A stretch of 64,000 nt of DNA from Trichodelitschia bisporula. Taxonomy: Eukaryota > Ascomycota > Dothideomycetes > Phaeotrichales > Phaeotrichaceae. The stretch covers positions 138,606 to 202,605 of the forward strand of contig ML996709.1 in the NCBI GenBank assembly GCA_010356995.1. The letters run 5' to 3'. Position numbers and translations under genes: made by a program. This document shows, piece by piece, positions 47,406 through 59,338 of this stretch (position 1 is the first letter of the stretch; every line of letters begins with the position of its first letter). Under the pieces are notes generated by a model. The model searched no databases and was not told the origin of the DNA. It was given only the letters and a program-made list of their open reading frames with translations.

Positions 47406-50235
47406 ATGAGCGTGCCTCTGCTGCAGCTGTCTACGCTGGACGAGGACATGGAGATGTCGTCCGACATCCATGGTGTTGATATCGACATCGACCTGACCGC
47501 GTCGCCTGGCCCCGAGGGAGACCATGACATCGATTACATGATCGAAGATGCGCTTGACGAAGGCGCACACGAGGAGGGCGACGATATCATGCTCGATGAG
47601 TTTGACGAGATGATGCCTGACGAGGACATGGTACAAGCTGAGCCAGCTGATTTCGGCGCATCTCACGAAACGACCCAGCCTGACAGCTTTGCTGTTGAAG
47701 CTACTGGCGAGCTGAACCAGAACCCGCACTTTCACCTTTCTTTCCCCGACGATGGCCTCCCCCCCACTCAAGTGTCTGAGGACCACGATGTCCACCCTTC
47801 TTCCTCGAAGACTGAATCCCAGAACGAAACGGCCGAGACGACTCAATCCGTTCTGACCCATGAGAAACAACCGACCCCTGTACAATCTCCTCCATCCCAG
47901 CATGTCGAAGATGCATCCGCCCAGATCACGTACGAGGAGGCCGATCAAGTTTCTACTGACAATCTTCCAACGGAGCAAGACAAGCCTTCCCTGGGGACGG
48001 ACAACCCTACTGAAGCCGACAACAAGACTGATCTCTCCAATCCGCACGCGACGGACGATGCGCCTGTTGGTCAGCACCAGGTGGCTGCCGAGGAACTTCC
48101 TGAACCGGCCAATGTCGAAACTGATGCCCATGATGAGCAGTCCGGTACTCATGATCCGGAACATGAAGACTACGAAGAACATAGCGATGTTGATTCGATA
48201 CACCCTGTCACTGTGTACTATGAGGGTAACACTTTGTCGCTATTCCCGCCGATGGACGAGAACGAAGTGGAGACGTACCTCTTGGCTGATCAAAGCATTG
48301 CGGACGAGGGCTTGGATGCCCTCTTCCAAGCGTGTCGAGAAGTGCTCGGTGACAGCATTGGTGACGACGAGCACTTGCAGCTGCATGTTCAGACGCTGGA
48401 TCTTGGCATCTCAGAGGTGATATCGCTCTCTCTACTCCAGTTCGCACTAACATGGGCAGGACTCTGCCGATTGTACCAAAGTCAGCCTCAGGCTGATTCT
48501 GCAGACATATCTAGATCTCTTCCGCCACGACGGTGTAGAAAACCCGGAGCCCATGCTCGTGACGCTAACCCACAAGCCGCGCTTCTCCGCTCGCCTTGAC
48601 GCGCTTCTAAGTGCGGTCAAGGAAGCCAAAGGGCTCTCACAGATAGATTTCTTGAACACTCCGCATGCCGAACCTTACGAAGGTGATGATGAAGAGGATC
48701 AAGACGGAGGCGAAAATGGTTCAACAAAGTTCGTTGCACCGCTGAAGCTTCCGGAGCCGGAACAATCGCCCGTCGCAGATCGCGTTCAGACGGGCCACCA
48801 TGCTACTCCTGAGCACGTTCCAGAGCCGGTGGGCAAGTCCTTCGATACTACTCAGGACGAGCATCAAAGCGAGACGGCACATGCAGATGAGGCCAAGGAT
48901 GGTGAGGTCCAGGCGAGCGAGGTCCATGATAGCGTCCACGAGGGCCATGACGGCCATGACGATAGCCATCCGCAAGGTGACGACAGTCACGAGCAGCATC
49001 ACGAGATCGACTATGAGGATACGTTTGAGATTAGCTACGAGGACGAAAAGGCAGAAGGTCAAGGCCAGGAGACTACCGACGTGACGCACGAGGACAAAGA
49101 CAGTGCGGAGACCGAGGCTCCTGAGACCGCGGCTGTCGAGGCTGGTTCGAATGCCGAGCCGCAGGTTCCCAACACTTCTACTAGCTCTTCCACCGTTCAA
49201 GGGGAAGTCAACGAAGGTCGGTTCTTCTCGCCGTCCTGCTTGGACTTAGCTCTAATGGATCTTGCTTCAGAAGTCACCAACTTTTCCTATGAAGGCACCG
49301 AAACCCAAGACGAAGCCCACGCTGCAGATGGCTTTGAGGGCGCCTATGATGAAACTGCTAACTATGATGGTATCGACTTTGATACTGGCTACCAACCTGC
49401 CTACGATCAAGAAGGCGTTCCGGTGATGTATGATGATGCGTACTATGGTGGAGAGTACTACGGCGATGAGCAAAACGCTACGGAAACTGCTAACGACGAG
49501 ACCTTGGTGGCCGAGGGCTCCTCCACGTTGCAAGAGTTCGAAGCCGGCGACCAAGAGTACTACGTTGACGGCACCCTCTTGACTGAGAATGAAGACGAGG
49601 AACATGCGGAGGAACAGTCTGCTCAGTCTCCGTCTACCACGGTCGAGGTGCCCACTGAGTCGGAGCCTGCGCAAGCGGCGCCTGGTTCCCAACAGACTCC
49701 TGCTAACCCGTCGACGTCTGTTCACTCTGGACCTGGCACCTTCGAAGTGCCTGATGAGTCGGATGAAGATGTGATCAACTACGACGAGGAGGATGAAGAG
49801 CCTGTAGCCCCTCTCACTCTGGCGACGGACACGCCTTCGGCCCCTCCCGCTTTGGCGACGACCACCCGGTCGGTCCAGCCGACGACGCCTGCGACCAAGT
49901 CAGACGTGTCGGTCACCATCTCCCGCCCCGAGAATGACATTGGCAAGCCAACTGTCACTGTCACTGTTACCCCAGAGTCAAAGTCTTCTGTTTCGACGAG
50001 TGGCTCAGGCACTCCGACATCGGCTGGTGGCTCGCCCCTTGGCAAGCGCCAGCGCGATGAGACGGACGAAGCTGAGATTACTCGCGCTCAAGGTTCGAAG
50101 CGCAGGCGCGCCTCAGATGGTGTTGCTAATTCTCCTCAGAGCTCAAACGGCAGCGGTCCGGATAGCGGCCGTGAGGACGTGGACCTCGATTTCGTTTGCA
50201 ACCGTAACGGCTTTTTGCTCCGCATCCGCTATTAG
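47406..50235 (+). CDS. large acidic conserved fungal protein (unknown function)
   Basis: Exons 47406-48416 and 48460-50235, joined by a 43-nt intron, give 928 residues. The only region that looks folded spans the intron (residues about 265-430): VTVYYEGNTLSLFPPMDENE, LLADQSIADEGLDALFQACR, then CTKVSLRLILQTYLDLFRHD and LVTLTHKPRFSARLDALL. This block resembles a conserved but uncharacterised ascomycete protein. The rest is extremely acidic and low-complexity, with Glu/Asp/His/Ser-rich stretches and Tyr-Asp-rich segments at about 625-690. The C-terminus carries the basic motif GSKRRRASDG, a likely nuclear signal, and ends FLLRIRY. No catalytic motif, signal peptide or membrane span is seen. A nuclear acidic scaffold role is only a guess from composition. 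Confidence 0.83.
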
Positions 50236-51482
50236 CCTCGCTCCTCCCTCTCTCGCCACCGCCCCCTCTCACACCTACCCTACACCTATCCTACTTCCCA
50301 CCCAAAAACTCGATTCACGCCTACCTTTCTCACTCTTTCTACTTCCTTCTACACCCCACCAACCCCCACATACCCTCCCATATCTTTACCATTCGGCATC
50401 TTATCATCGGAGCTTGGTTCTTCGCGGCTGTCAGCTGTGACAAGCACGCTGTGAACAATGGACACAGACCTTGGTCTTTTTTTTCGTAAGTCTTCTATTA
50501 TACTAACCTGCACCCCATGCAACTTGAATATGCACCTGGCTACGCCGGTAATGGATGTATAAGTGGCGGCGTTGGGGAACGATCGATGGACAGCGCGGCA
50601 TTATATATCGGAGTTCAGGCATGGCATATCTACTGGCGAATGGCGGAGTTCACATGGCGGAGTATAGGACGGCCAGCAGATGATCGCGGGCCATGGGATT
50701 CATTTGTGCGCGATAGTAAGGCGTTTGATGGACTTCGGGGGTTTTGAAGGCGACTACATATGTATCCGAATAGGAGACTTCCTTTTTCGGTCCTCGATGG
50801 TGATCTGCAATCAGGTTCCCCATGTCCACGACGGAGGTGATGACGTGAAACGTAGCCAATTAGTGCGGCTCTAGTTGAAACGCAGCGACATGCGCCCCTT
50901 AAGGAGGCGGGCGGCTGTGTGTGCTTGTTCTTGACCAGTTGAGGCGCAGCTTGGCTCAGGCACCGAGGGCGCGCCAGGCATGCAAGCCGAGCCGACGCCG
51001 CTCCAGGGCTGACCTGAGACGGTCCCTGCGCAGCGAGCGAAGAACGTAACCTTACACCTCTGTCAAAGAACAACAGACAGAAGCACTCCGCGACGAGACG
51101 ATATCACAACACCATTCACAGTAGATTACCAACTGCACCTACTGCTATACACTTCCTTTCTACCACCACCCTCCCTGTCCGACGCCCTACGGACTCTGCG
51201 CATGACCTCCTCGAGCTAGCTCTGCTGAGGTGGCCTTTACAGGAGTCGATACCCCGGATTACGATTATATTGCGCCTAGGCAGACGCAATTCACCCTACA
51301 CAGAGCTGCACTGATCGCGGTTGTACGTACGGCTGTTACGACGTTACGGCGGGTCTGGTCTTTGGAAGCTTGGGATAGAAGCTCGTTGGGCTTCGCGGCT
51401 TCGCACCACGACAAGCGTCACGTCTTGACGGACTTCACACTTGAGCGCTCGGCCTACGGACCGTGCGCAAACACCCGCCGAG
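50236..51482. other. intergenic region
   Basis: The first 200 bp are a C-rich 3' flank. Beyond this I see no gene; the minus-strand frame at 50630-51073 has no family resemblance. The last 300 bp are the upstream region of the transporter. Confidence 0.45.
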
Positions 51483-53029
51483 ATGGTGGAAGACAAATAT
51501 GTCGGGTTGATACTGGCGGTGTTGTCAACGCTAGCGATTGGTATGTCTTGTGGTGGGGGAGGGGATGCAGGGTGGCTAACGCGCGCAGGCTCAAGTTTCG
51601 TCATTACGAAGAAGGGCCTTAATGAAGCGAGTGAGGAGCATGGATTTGAGGGGGATGGATTCGCGTACCTGCGGAGTCCGACGTGGTGGGGCGGAATCGT
51701 GACGAGTAGGTTTTGCCTATCTGTCCTCCTGGAGGGGTGGGGCTGGGCTAATCCGCGTAGTGGTCGTCGGCGAAGTGGCGAATTTTGCGGCGTATGCTTT
51801 TGCGCCTGCGATTCTGGTGACGCCGTTGGGAGCGCTCAGCGTGTTGATTGGGTATGTCGAGCGTTCTTGGGTTGGACGATGCTAATGGTGTCAGCGCGGT
51901 GTTGGGTTCTTACTTCCTCAATGAACGCCTCGGACTGCTAGGCAAGATTGGCTGTGCCATCTGCCTCATTGGATCTGTCATTATTGTGCTCCATGCGCCA
52001 GCGGATGAGGAGATTGAGTCGATTGACAAGCTGCTCGAGTACGCTATGCAGCCAGGTACGTCTGCCGATATGGGACGCATCGAACATTGCTGATGGCCAC
52101 GACCAGGCTTCATGTTCTACTGTCTGCTCGTCGGCGTCTTCTCCATCGTCATGATCTACAAAGTGGCGCCCAAGTACGGGCGCAAGAACCCGCTCATCTA
52201 CATCTCCATTTGCAGCACCGTGGGCAGCGTGTCCATCATGGCAGTCAAGGCCTTCGGCATCGCGCTGAAGTTGACCATCAACGGGCACAACCAGTTCACG
52301 CACGCGTCCACCTACGTCTTCATCATCGTGGTGGTAGTCTGCATCCTAACCCAGATGAACTACTTCAACAAAGCCCTAAGCCAATTCTCCACCTCTNNNN
52401 NNNNNNNNNNNNNNNNNNNNNNNNNNNNNNNNNNNNNNNNNNNNNNNNNNNNNNNNNNNNNNNNNNNNNNNACCTAACGTGCACCCAGCGTCAACCCCCT
52501 CTACTACGTAACCTTCACCACCGCCACCCTCTGCGCCTCCTTCATCCTCTACCAAGGCTTCAACACCTCCGACGCCATAAACACAATCTCCCTCCTCTGC
52601 GGCTTCCTCATCATCTTCTCCGGCGTCTACCTCCTCAACCTCTCCCGCGAAGATCCAGACGGACACACCCTCGTCGGATCTGCGTCCCCCGGCCACCGCG
52701 GCGGGTTCCACGACGCTATCCCCACCGACTCGCTTACGGCCTTCGGTACCCGCCGCTCGATGCAGGCGCGCCGCAGCAGTGTCGAGACGCCAAGGATGCA
52801 TTCGCGCACGCATAGCTGGGGTGACCGTGAGGGCCTGATGGAGAACTTCGCCCTAAACGAAGTCACCGAGGACAGCGAAGATGAGAACGCGCGCAAACGC
52901 GGCGACTTGGAGGCAGGGCTTGGGGGCCGCGGGGGAAGACTCAGTGGGAGTGGAAGGGTGAGGCAGGGCGGTGTGCCTGCTGACTTGATTGTGAGCAAGA
53001 CGAGGGGGGGTGGGGGGGAGGGCAGGTAG
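51483..53029 (+). CDS. NIPA-type magnesium transporter (DUF803)
   Basis: Exons are inferred as 51483-51540, 51589-51705, 51761-51851, 51895-52055, 52107 to about 52396, and about 52491-53029. Splicing yields [30 protein letters not shown] in pieces, then [54 protein letters not shown] and [56 protein letters not shown] and [11 protein letters not shown] follow. These are the nine or so hydrophobic segments of the NIPA family, which transports Mg2+ at plasma or endosomal membranes. The gap at 52397-52471 falls between the STS and VNP blocks, which are adjacent in relatives, so it sits in an intron whose donor is lost. The C-terminal tail (about 120 residues) is polar and cytosolic. Confidence 0.9.
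52397..52471. other. assembly gap (75 N) within a NIPA intron
   Basis: The flanking exons encode directly adjacent residues of the family, so little or no coding sequence is missing. Confidence 0.9.
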
Positions 53030-53375
53030 GGTCCCTGCCATGGGGGGATGATGGGTATGATATTATGATTTAGAGGGGCGTTTGGGGGCTGGGCTGGATT
53101 TTGTGGGTTTGGCTGGGACTGGACTCTTGGGGTCTGTGTCTGCGTACGCCGAGGATGGAAACGGGTGCTACGGGTGTACCATATGGCGTTTCGTGTCTGC
53201 TTTCTGGGGGGATTGGATAGCGGGCTCCGGAGGCCTGGCTGGGGAGGTACGATGGGCGGTAGGAATGGCTTTTTGCATTGCCGCAACGGACAACGACGTG
53301 AAGCACACGATCGGTTACAATTACTAACACCCACCTCCCCTCCCCCCTTCCCCCACCATCCTCCCTCAGGAGGAA
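53030..53375. other. convergent intergenic region
   Basis: Short 3' space between the NIPA gene (+) and the oxysterol-binding gene (-); nothing else seen. Confidence 0.5.
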
Positions 53376-56300
53376 CTAAAAAATATCCTCACACCCCTCC
53401 CACGTCCCCCCCCTAGCAACCGCATCCCTATCCCTCCAATACCCCCCCTCAAACCGCCAATACTCCTCCCCTGTCACGCTACACCTATCCTTCACAAACC
53501 AGCGTGGCACAAACTCCGTCCCGTCCTGCTCCCTGCGCCTCCGCGCCGCGCGCTGCTTCTCCTCCACCCTATTCTTCTCCGTGGCCGCGAGGTCGTATTC
53601 ACCGTCTTCCATCGCGCGCTGGTCGGGGCGCAGACGCGTGTCCGTGGGAGCGAGGAGAGGCTTCAAATTGGAGGGGAGGGCGTTGAGGGTGAGCACGAAG
53701 GGGGTTAGGTTGAATGGTATGCCGGTGGGGCGGGCGTGGGCTTCCCAGACGAGGAAGGCTTGTGCTGGGGGATGCGAGGATGGGTCTTTATCCCTCGCCG
53801 CCGCGGCCGCGATGCCGTGCGCTGAGATAGAGCTCGGCGACAGGGCGGCGTCTTCATACCCCGGCGTAAGCCGCGCATAAATCTTCTGATTCCAGTGCCC
53901 GCCGATGGTCCACCGCGGCTTGCCTGTGGCATCGAGCACGCGCCCGACGACTTGGAACGCGGAACTCGCTTTCCAGCCGCGGGGCTTGAAATCAATGGTG
54001 CACACTTCGCCCGTAGACCAGTTCTTAACTTCCATGACGCCGTAGTTGTCGACGGTTGGGTTACCCGTGATGATGCCTATGACGGAGGAAGTGACTTTTT
54101 TCCACGTGTACAGTTCCTCCCCGCCGGAACTGGGGCGCAGGCGCAGGAACCATGTCCCCAGGGGGTTGATGTCGAAGCTTTTACCGTAGAATTTGGATTT
54201 TACGGCGGATTCGCCCTGGGCTTTCGTTAGTTTTCTTCTCCTTCTTCTTCTTCTTCTTGATGATGATGGGGGAGGAGGGGTGCTCACGTAGTAATCCCAG
54301 CTCGGACTCTCAGCCCACGCCGCCCCGATGGGCGGGTGGTGGCTGACCTGCTCGATGAAGAAGCGAAACCCCTTGTCCGGGCGCGCGTACTCGTACGTCT
54401 CGCCCAGGAGAGGATTAAACGGCTTCGCGACGCGTCCGATGGTGGACGCGTACTCGCTAGCCGCGAAGGCGGCGACGTACACCATGCGCTCCGTGGAGTC
54501 GAGGCGCGAGGCGGCGGTGTCGAGTAAGTCGGTGTACTCCATGTCCTCGGCTACGCGCTGGAGCAGCGAGGTCGGCTCGTTGAAGGAGACTGGGAGGGTC
54601 ATTTTGGTCATGTCTTTGCCGATCATGGACTTGAGGATGCCCTGGGGGAGTTAGTAGTTGCATGTCTTCTACAGGCATCAAACGTACCCATAGCGAAATC
54701 TTCGGCCGATCATCCGCGTCCATCTTCAACCGCGTCCGCACAGGATCCTCATACCCCTTAAACGACGTCCGAATCTCCTGCAACAACTTCTCGCGCCCCT
54801 CACTCGTCGGCACAACCTGCTTCTCATCCACCGGACTCGTAAGCGGCATCTCAACAACCTCCACCTCCCCAGCACCAATAGCATCAAAAAACTCCTCGTC
54901 ATCATCCGAGTCCGAATCCGGCACATTCGACAAATCAACAAACGTCGACCGGCGCCTCGATGGCGACGCTAACCCCTCGTCCGCGTTGACAAACTCATCC
55001 GGCTGAGGCGCGAGCGCCGGCGTCGTAGGCTTGCTCTCATTAACCGCGAGGGTAACCAGCGCATCCCGCAGCGCACGCTTAGTGCGCTTGCGCTTGTCCT
55101 CCGACTCGCCGATCTTCGTCTCCAGCGCCTCTTGCTCATGCGCGACGCGCGCCATGCTCTCCTCCCACATGCGGCGAATGCCCGCCTCGCGGTCAAGCCG
55201 GTACTGCCAGTAGGCGTCGCGGTCGCGCGAGATGCGCAGCAGGTCGCCAACGAGGTTCTTGAGATTACCGACAGCGGAGTCATAGGCCGAGAGGGCTTGC
55301 GCAACCCCCGGGTCCGAGAGCGGCAGGTCAGGGTGCGCTGTGCGCTCGGCTTGCAGCGAGGTCGATACCTGCGCGAGAAGGTCGAGTTGCAGGCGCACTG
55401 AATGCGCCGTGATGTTGAAAGCATCTTTGCTGGCGGGCTGCGCCTCGTGGCTACTGGCGTCGTCGCCGTACTCTTCATCATCATCCAAGTCAGCTTCAAT
55501 GGTCGTAGTGTTTGCCTGGCTGACCATCTTTGCGAGATCGGCGCCGGCAAAGCTGGGTTCGTATGCAGACGTGCCCATATCATCGTCATCAGCGACGGTG
55601 CTAGCTTGATCTTGCGACGTTAGATACGAAATAAGAGGCACAATTTAGAAGCTTACTGCTTGTGAGTGGCACTCCCAGAGCCGTGCTCGGGATGAGATGA
55701 TGCTTGTTCTTCGTGCTCTGCAAACTCGAGTTGTCGCCATCGCGCGTTGACACGGGACGACGGTCAACCTCAAGCCTCGCGTTGCGCAGTGCCTCCTGTT
55801 CCTGCACCTGGCGACGTTCCTCTTCGCGCGCCTCGTCCTTGGACCACTGGATGGCGTTGTTGAGCGCCCAGTACCAGCGCTTCGCCTCGACTTCGTGGTT
55901 CGCTTTGAGGTGGTACTTAATCGATGACTTGCCCTGGATCTCGAAGCGTAACTTGTCCTGCGGGTCCATGTTGAGCTTCGCGATGCGCATGTTGATGGCG
56001 CCACGGCAAGCGGATCCCGAATCATCTGCTCTGTCAGCCGTGCCTCGTACGCGTTGAGAAGCGAACCCACCTTGGTGCTTGTAGTAGCTCAACACGCCAT
56101 CTTCCAGCACGAACCAGCGCAGTTTCCAGCCGCCCGTATAGTTGGTCCACTTCTTGAGATAGCCCTTCATTTCGCGACCCTCCTTATTACTCAGCAGAGG
56201 ATCCGCCACTCCGGGCGCCACCTTAGCCGGGCTGGCACCCAAGATCGTCTTTTCCTGGATTCCCTGCCGCGCCTCTGCCGCAGCCGGCGACTTCTTGAGA

Positions 56301-57370
56301 ATAGCGCGCGTCCGGTCATCCTTGGTCACATCCTGCGGAAGCTTGCCCTTGCGGTCGCGCCGGAACGGATCCGCCCCATTGAGCAGCAATACCTGAATCA
56401 GCTTCATATCCCGGCGCCGCGCCGCCTCGTGCAGTAATGTCCCGCCCGTCTCGACCGTCACCGCTTCTGTAGCCAGCTCACCGCCGTTGACGTCGACAGT
56501 GGTCTGCACGCGCGGGTCCTTGAGCACCCGCTCGAGGCCTGTATGGTCCCCGGCAGCGACGAGTTCGTGTATGCGCTTCACATTATCATCGATAAAGAGC
56601 GACCGCGCAAGCTGCAACGCCTGAGATATTTCGGGCGTATAGGCCTGATCTAGCGGCGTCTGGCCCGCGTAGTTCGTCAAGCTGTCGTTCACGCCATCCT
56701 GGTCGAGCAGCAGGCGAACGACAGGAGCGCGGCCTAGCTTCGCCGCTACGTGTAGCGGTGTGTTACCGTCGCGGTCGCGCGCATTGAGTCCCGCCGGTGG
56801 ATCGGCCGAGGCCACGATAGTTGATAGCACGTATTCGATGACGGGGAGCTCGGCGCATTGGATGGCTAAATGGAGGATGGTCGTGCCTTCGACGCGGCCA
56901 GCGCTCGACGTCGATGCAACCGATTGATTCGACAGTGCAGCAGGCGACTGCTCGCGGATAGCCTTTGCAATGGCCGCGGTATCACCATTGCGCAGCGCCT
57001 CGAACAGACGGAACAGCTTGACCGACTGCTCGAGCGTGGTTGCAGTAGGCGACGAGGGCTGCGGCAGCTCGGGCTGTGCCTGCGACGGCGGCGAGTGCTG
57101 CGCCGTGCTATCGCCTTCCACTCTACTCATGGTGGTGGAGAGGTGGGGTCGGTGCCGCGAACGGGACGAGCCGTGGTGAGAGCGGGGCTGGGAGGGTAGC
57201 GAGACGTTGGAATCGGAGGGGGAGGTGATGACGACGTTGCCACCGGTCTGCAGCTGAGGCTCATCGCCATCAGAGCCCTCCCGGACGTCCTGCTTACTGC
57301 TACCGACTTTGGATAGCAGCGACTTGGCGATCTGCGACTTGGACCGCTTGTGGTGATCCTTCGGCTCCAT
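53376..57370 (-). CDS. OSH1: oxysterol-binding protein homolog, ANK-PH-OSBP (Osh1/Osh2 type)
   Basis: Exons 57370-55657, 55610-54688, 54641-54288 and 54215-53376 give 1276 residues. A basic, Ser-rich N-terminus is followed by ankyrin repeats at residues of about 110-350 ([59 protein letters not shown]). A PH domain lies at about 395-507 ([20 protein letters not shown]). A long linker has acidic patches and DDEEFFDA, a good FFAT motif for VAP binding at the ER. The OSBP lipid-transfer domain (about 880-1240) holds the signature EQVSHHPP and ends in [12 protein letters not shown]. Such proteins move sterols and PI4P at ER-Golgi or nucleus-vacuole contacts. The introns are 46, 46 and 72 nt; the last contains a CTT microsatellite. 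The ATG at 57370 is the first in an open frame that continues upstream without another ATG. Confidence 0.94.
54240..54258. repeat. CTT microsatellite in an OSH1 intron
   Basis: About six CTT units lie inside the third intron, next to a short GAT repeat. Confidence 0.9.
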
Positions 57371-57987
57371 GATAACACGGGGGTCCAGGGTTTGGACGGA
57401 GCGTTGGCTAGCGGCCTCCCAGACGGCCAATGGACGACGATAAGGCGCCCGGATGAAATGATATGCGAATGTGGTGGTGATAAGTGGTTAAACGGAGGTT
57501 GCGGGGTGGTGAGAAGAGGAGGGGAGGGGGAAAGGAGCATGCAAAGATCTGGAGGTGTCGTTTGGGGAGAGAGCGGGGCTGAGGTCTTGGTGTTTTCCCC
57601 CTGTCCCGCCATAACGTCACAGGTAAATGCCTGAGGCACCAGCCGACGACATTTCGACAGAGGTCGCTTGGGAGCTCTAGCGAACTTCCTCTTTGGGCAA
57701 TGCGTGATGCAACCTCACGGCCGACAGACTACTTAAGGAGAAGCAAGCCGATGGCTTACTCTCGCCCCTCCGGATAATGTTGATCGTTGTGCCAGTGTTC
57801 TTGCAATTTACATCTTGAATGCCAGAGCCAAGTCGACGATTAGGCCACATTTGAAGCTTATGGATGTTTCATCTCGTTGCCGGATAATGTATACAAACGT
57901 ACAGCTTCATCCAGCTCCGTACAAGAATACACCTTGGGCGACGAGAGCTATAGAGCCACGGGTTGTAGTGTCTCATGCTTTTGCTCC
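57371..57987. promoter_or_regulatory. OSH1 upstream region
   Basis: This region lies between the OSH1 start and the 3' end of ATP12, both on the minus strand. It presumably holds the OSH1 promoter; no specific element is recognised. Confidence 0.45.
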
Positions 57988-59081
57988 TCACTCGCCGTGG
58001 ATAAGTACCACCACACTCCCAAACTGCCTCCTCAAATCCTCCCGATCCACATCATGCGTATCCTCCACCTCCCCCCACAAATCCGTCTGCCACCTAACCT
58101 CACACGTACATGCCATAACCGCCTCCTCAATCCCAAACCTCTCCACACCTTTCTCCCTGACCTCCTCAAACTCCCCACTCCACTCCACCACCAACCGCGC
58201 CGCAACAAGCAAGCTCTTCCCACTCAGCACTGCCCTCTCCAACCCCGCAAGCTCAAAAGCCGGCAGCGCAGCAATCCACCCGCGTATAACCTCCACCGTC
58301 TCCTCCGCCTGCTTAACCGGCATAATACTCCCCTCCTCCAGTACGGGGCGAATATCAACCCCCTTCCACACCGTCCGCGTCAAATCACCCACCACCCGCT
58401 CCGCCTCCTTAACCTGCATCTCCCTCAAACTTCTACCATCCTTCTCCGGCTCCTGCCCCTCCGCCCAGCAAAGCAACGTATCCGTCTCCAAATACCGCAT
58501 CATCAACTCCGTAATCCCCTCCCGTATCTCCCCATCCCCCCTCCCATCCGCCTCCCGTATATCCACCGCCCGCGCCGCAAGCCCGGTAAGCGGGACATAC
58601 GCCGTCTTAAGCGCTTGAGCCGCACTAACAAGCTGATCCCACTCCAGGGCAATAGCAGCAGCAAGATGCGGCCTGTTGCGCGGAATCACAAGGATTTTCT
58701 TCTCGGCTGTACGCACCGGGCGCGAGTCCAGCAGCACCTGGTATCCATCTAGCACCCCGTTAGCACGTGCGAACAAAACCCGGATTCCGTCCTACCTTCG
58801 ACTTCGCGCACCGAGACATTCTTCCAGAACCGCCGCTGTAGACCTCCCTCCGCCGGACGTGCACCACCCTTCTGCAGCAGCGCTGCTTGTCGCTTGCGCC
58901 GCGCAAGCCGCTCGTCGTAGTAGGCTTCTGGTTGCGGGGGCGGGGGCGGCGGACCCGGGGCCGTGGGGTGAGCGATGGGAGTGGCGGGGTTAGGTGGTGA
59001 GGTGTGCAGACATCGGACACAAGGGCGAAGGCGCAAGGGCCGCAAGCTGGATGCAAGAAGACGGGGACGGAGCGCTTCCAT
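57988..59081 (-). CDS. ATP12: F1-ATPase assembly chaperone Atp12
   Basis: Exons 59081-58796 and 58748-57988 give 348 residues. The 47-nt intron rejoins FWKNVSVREVE-DGYQVLLDSRPVRT, the conserved opening of the ATP12 domain (PF07542). IPRNRPHLAAAIALEWDQL, ETDTLLCWAEG, and the C-terminal GLERAVLSGKSLLVAARLV follow. The N-terminus MEALRPRLLASSLRPLRLRP is Arg/Leu-rich without acids, a mitochondrial presequence. Atp12 binds the free alpha subunit of F1 in the matrix during ATP synthase assembly. The proline stretch PPPPPP in the linker is low-complexity. The next gene on the same strand ends 257 bp upstream. Confidence 0.93.
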
Positions 59082-59338
59082 TGCGATGTCGTGAGGCAAT
59101 TGGGATATGTGAAGTACTGGGGCAGTTGGAGGAGAGAAAATGACGAAGTTGAAGTCAATTGGTCTGTGCACGAACATGGATCAAAGGCCTTGGCGTTGCG
59201 GACAAATCAGGAAAGAAGCACAATTTGATTGATGAATGCCAGCCTTGCCGCGGATCACGTCTACAACCAAAGTGCGAGACCTCCATCACAACCTGCTGCA
59301 CCTTATATCGGAGCATATGAGCCTGCATGTCCCGATTT

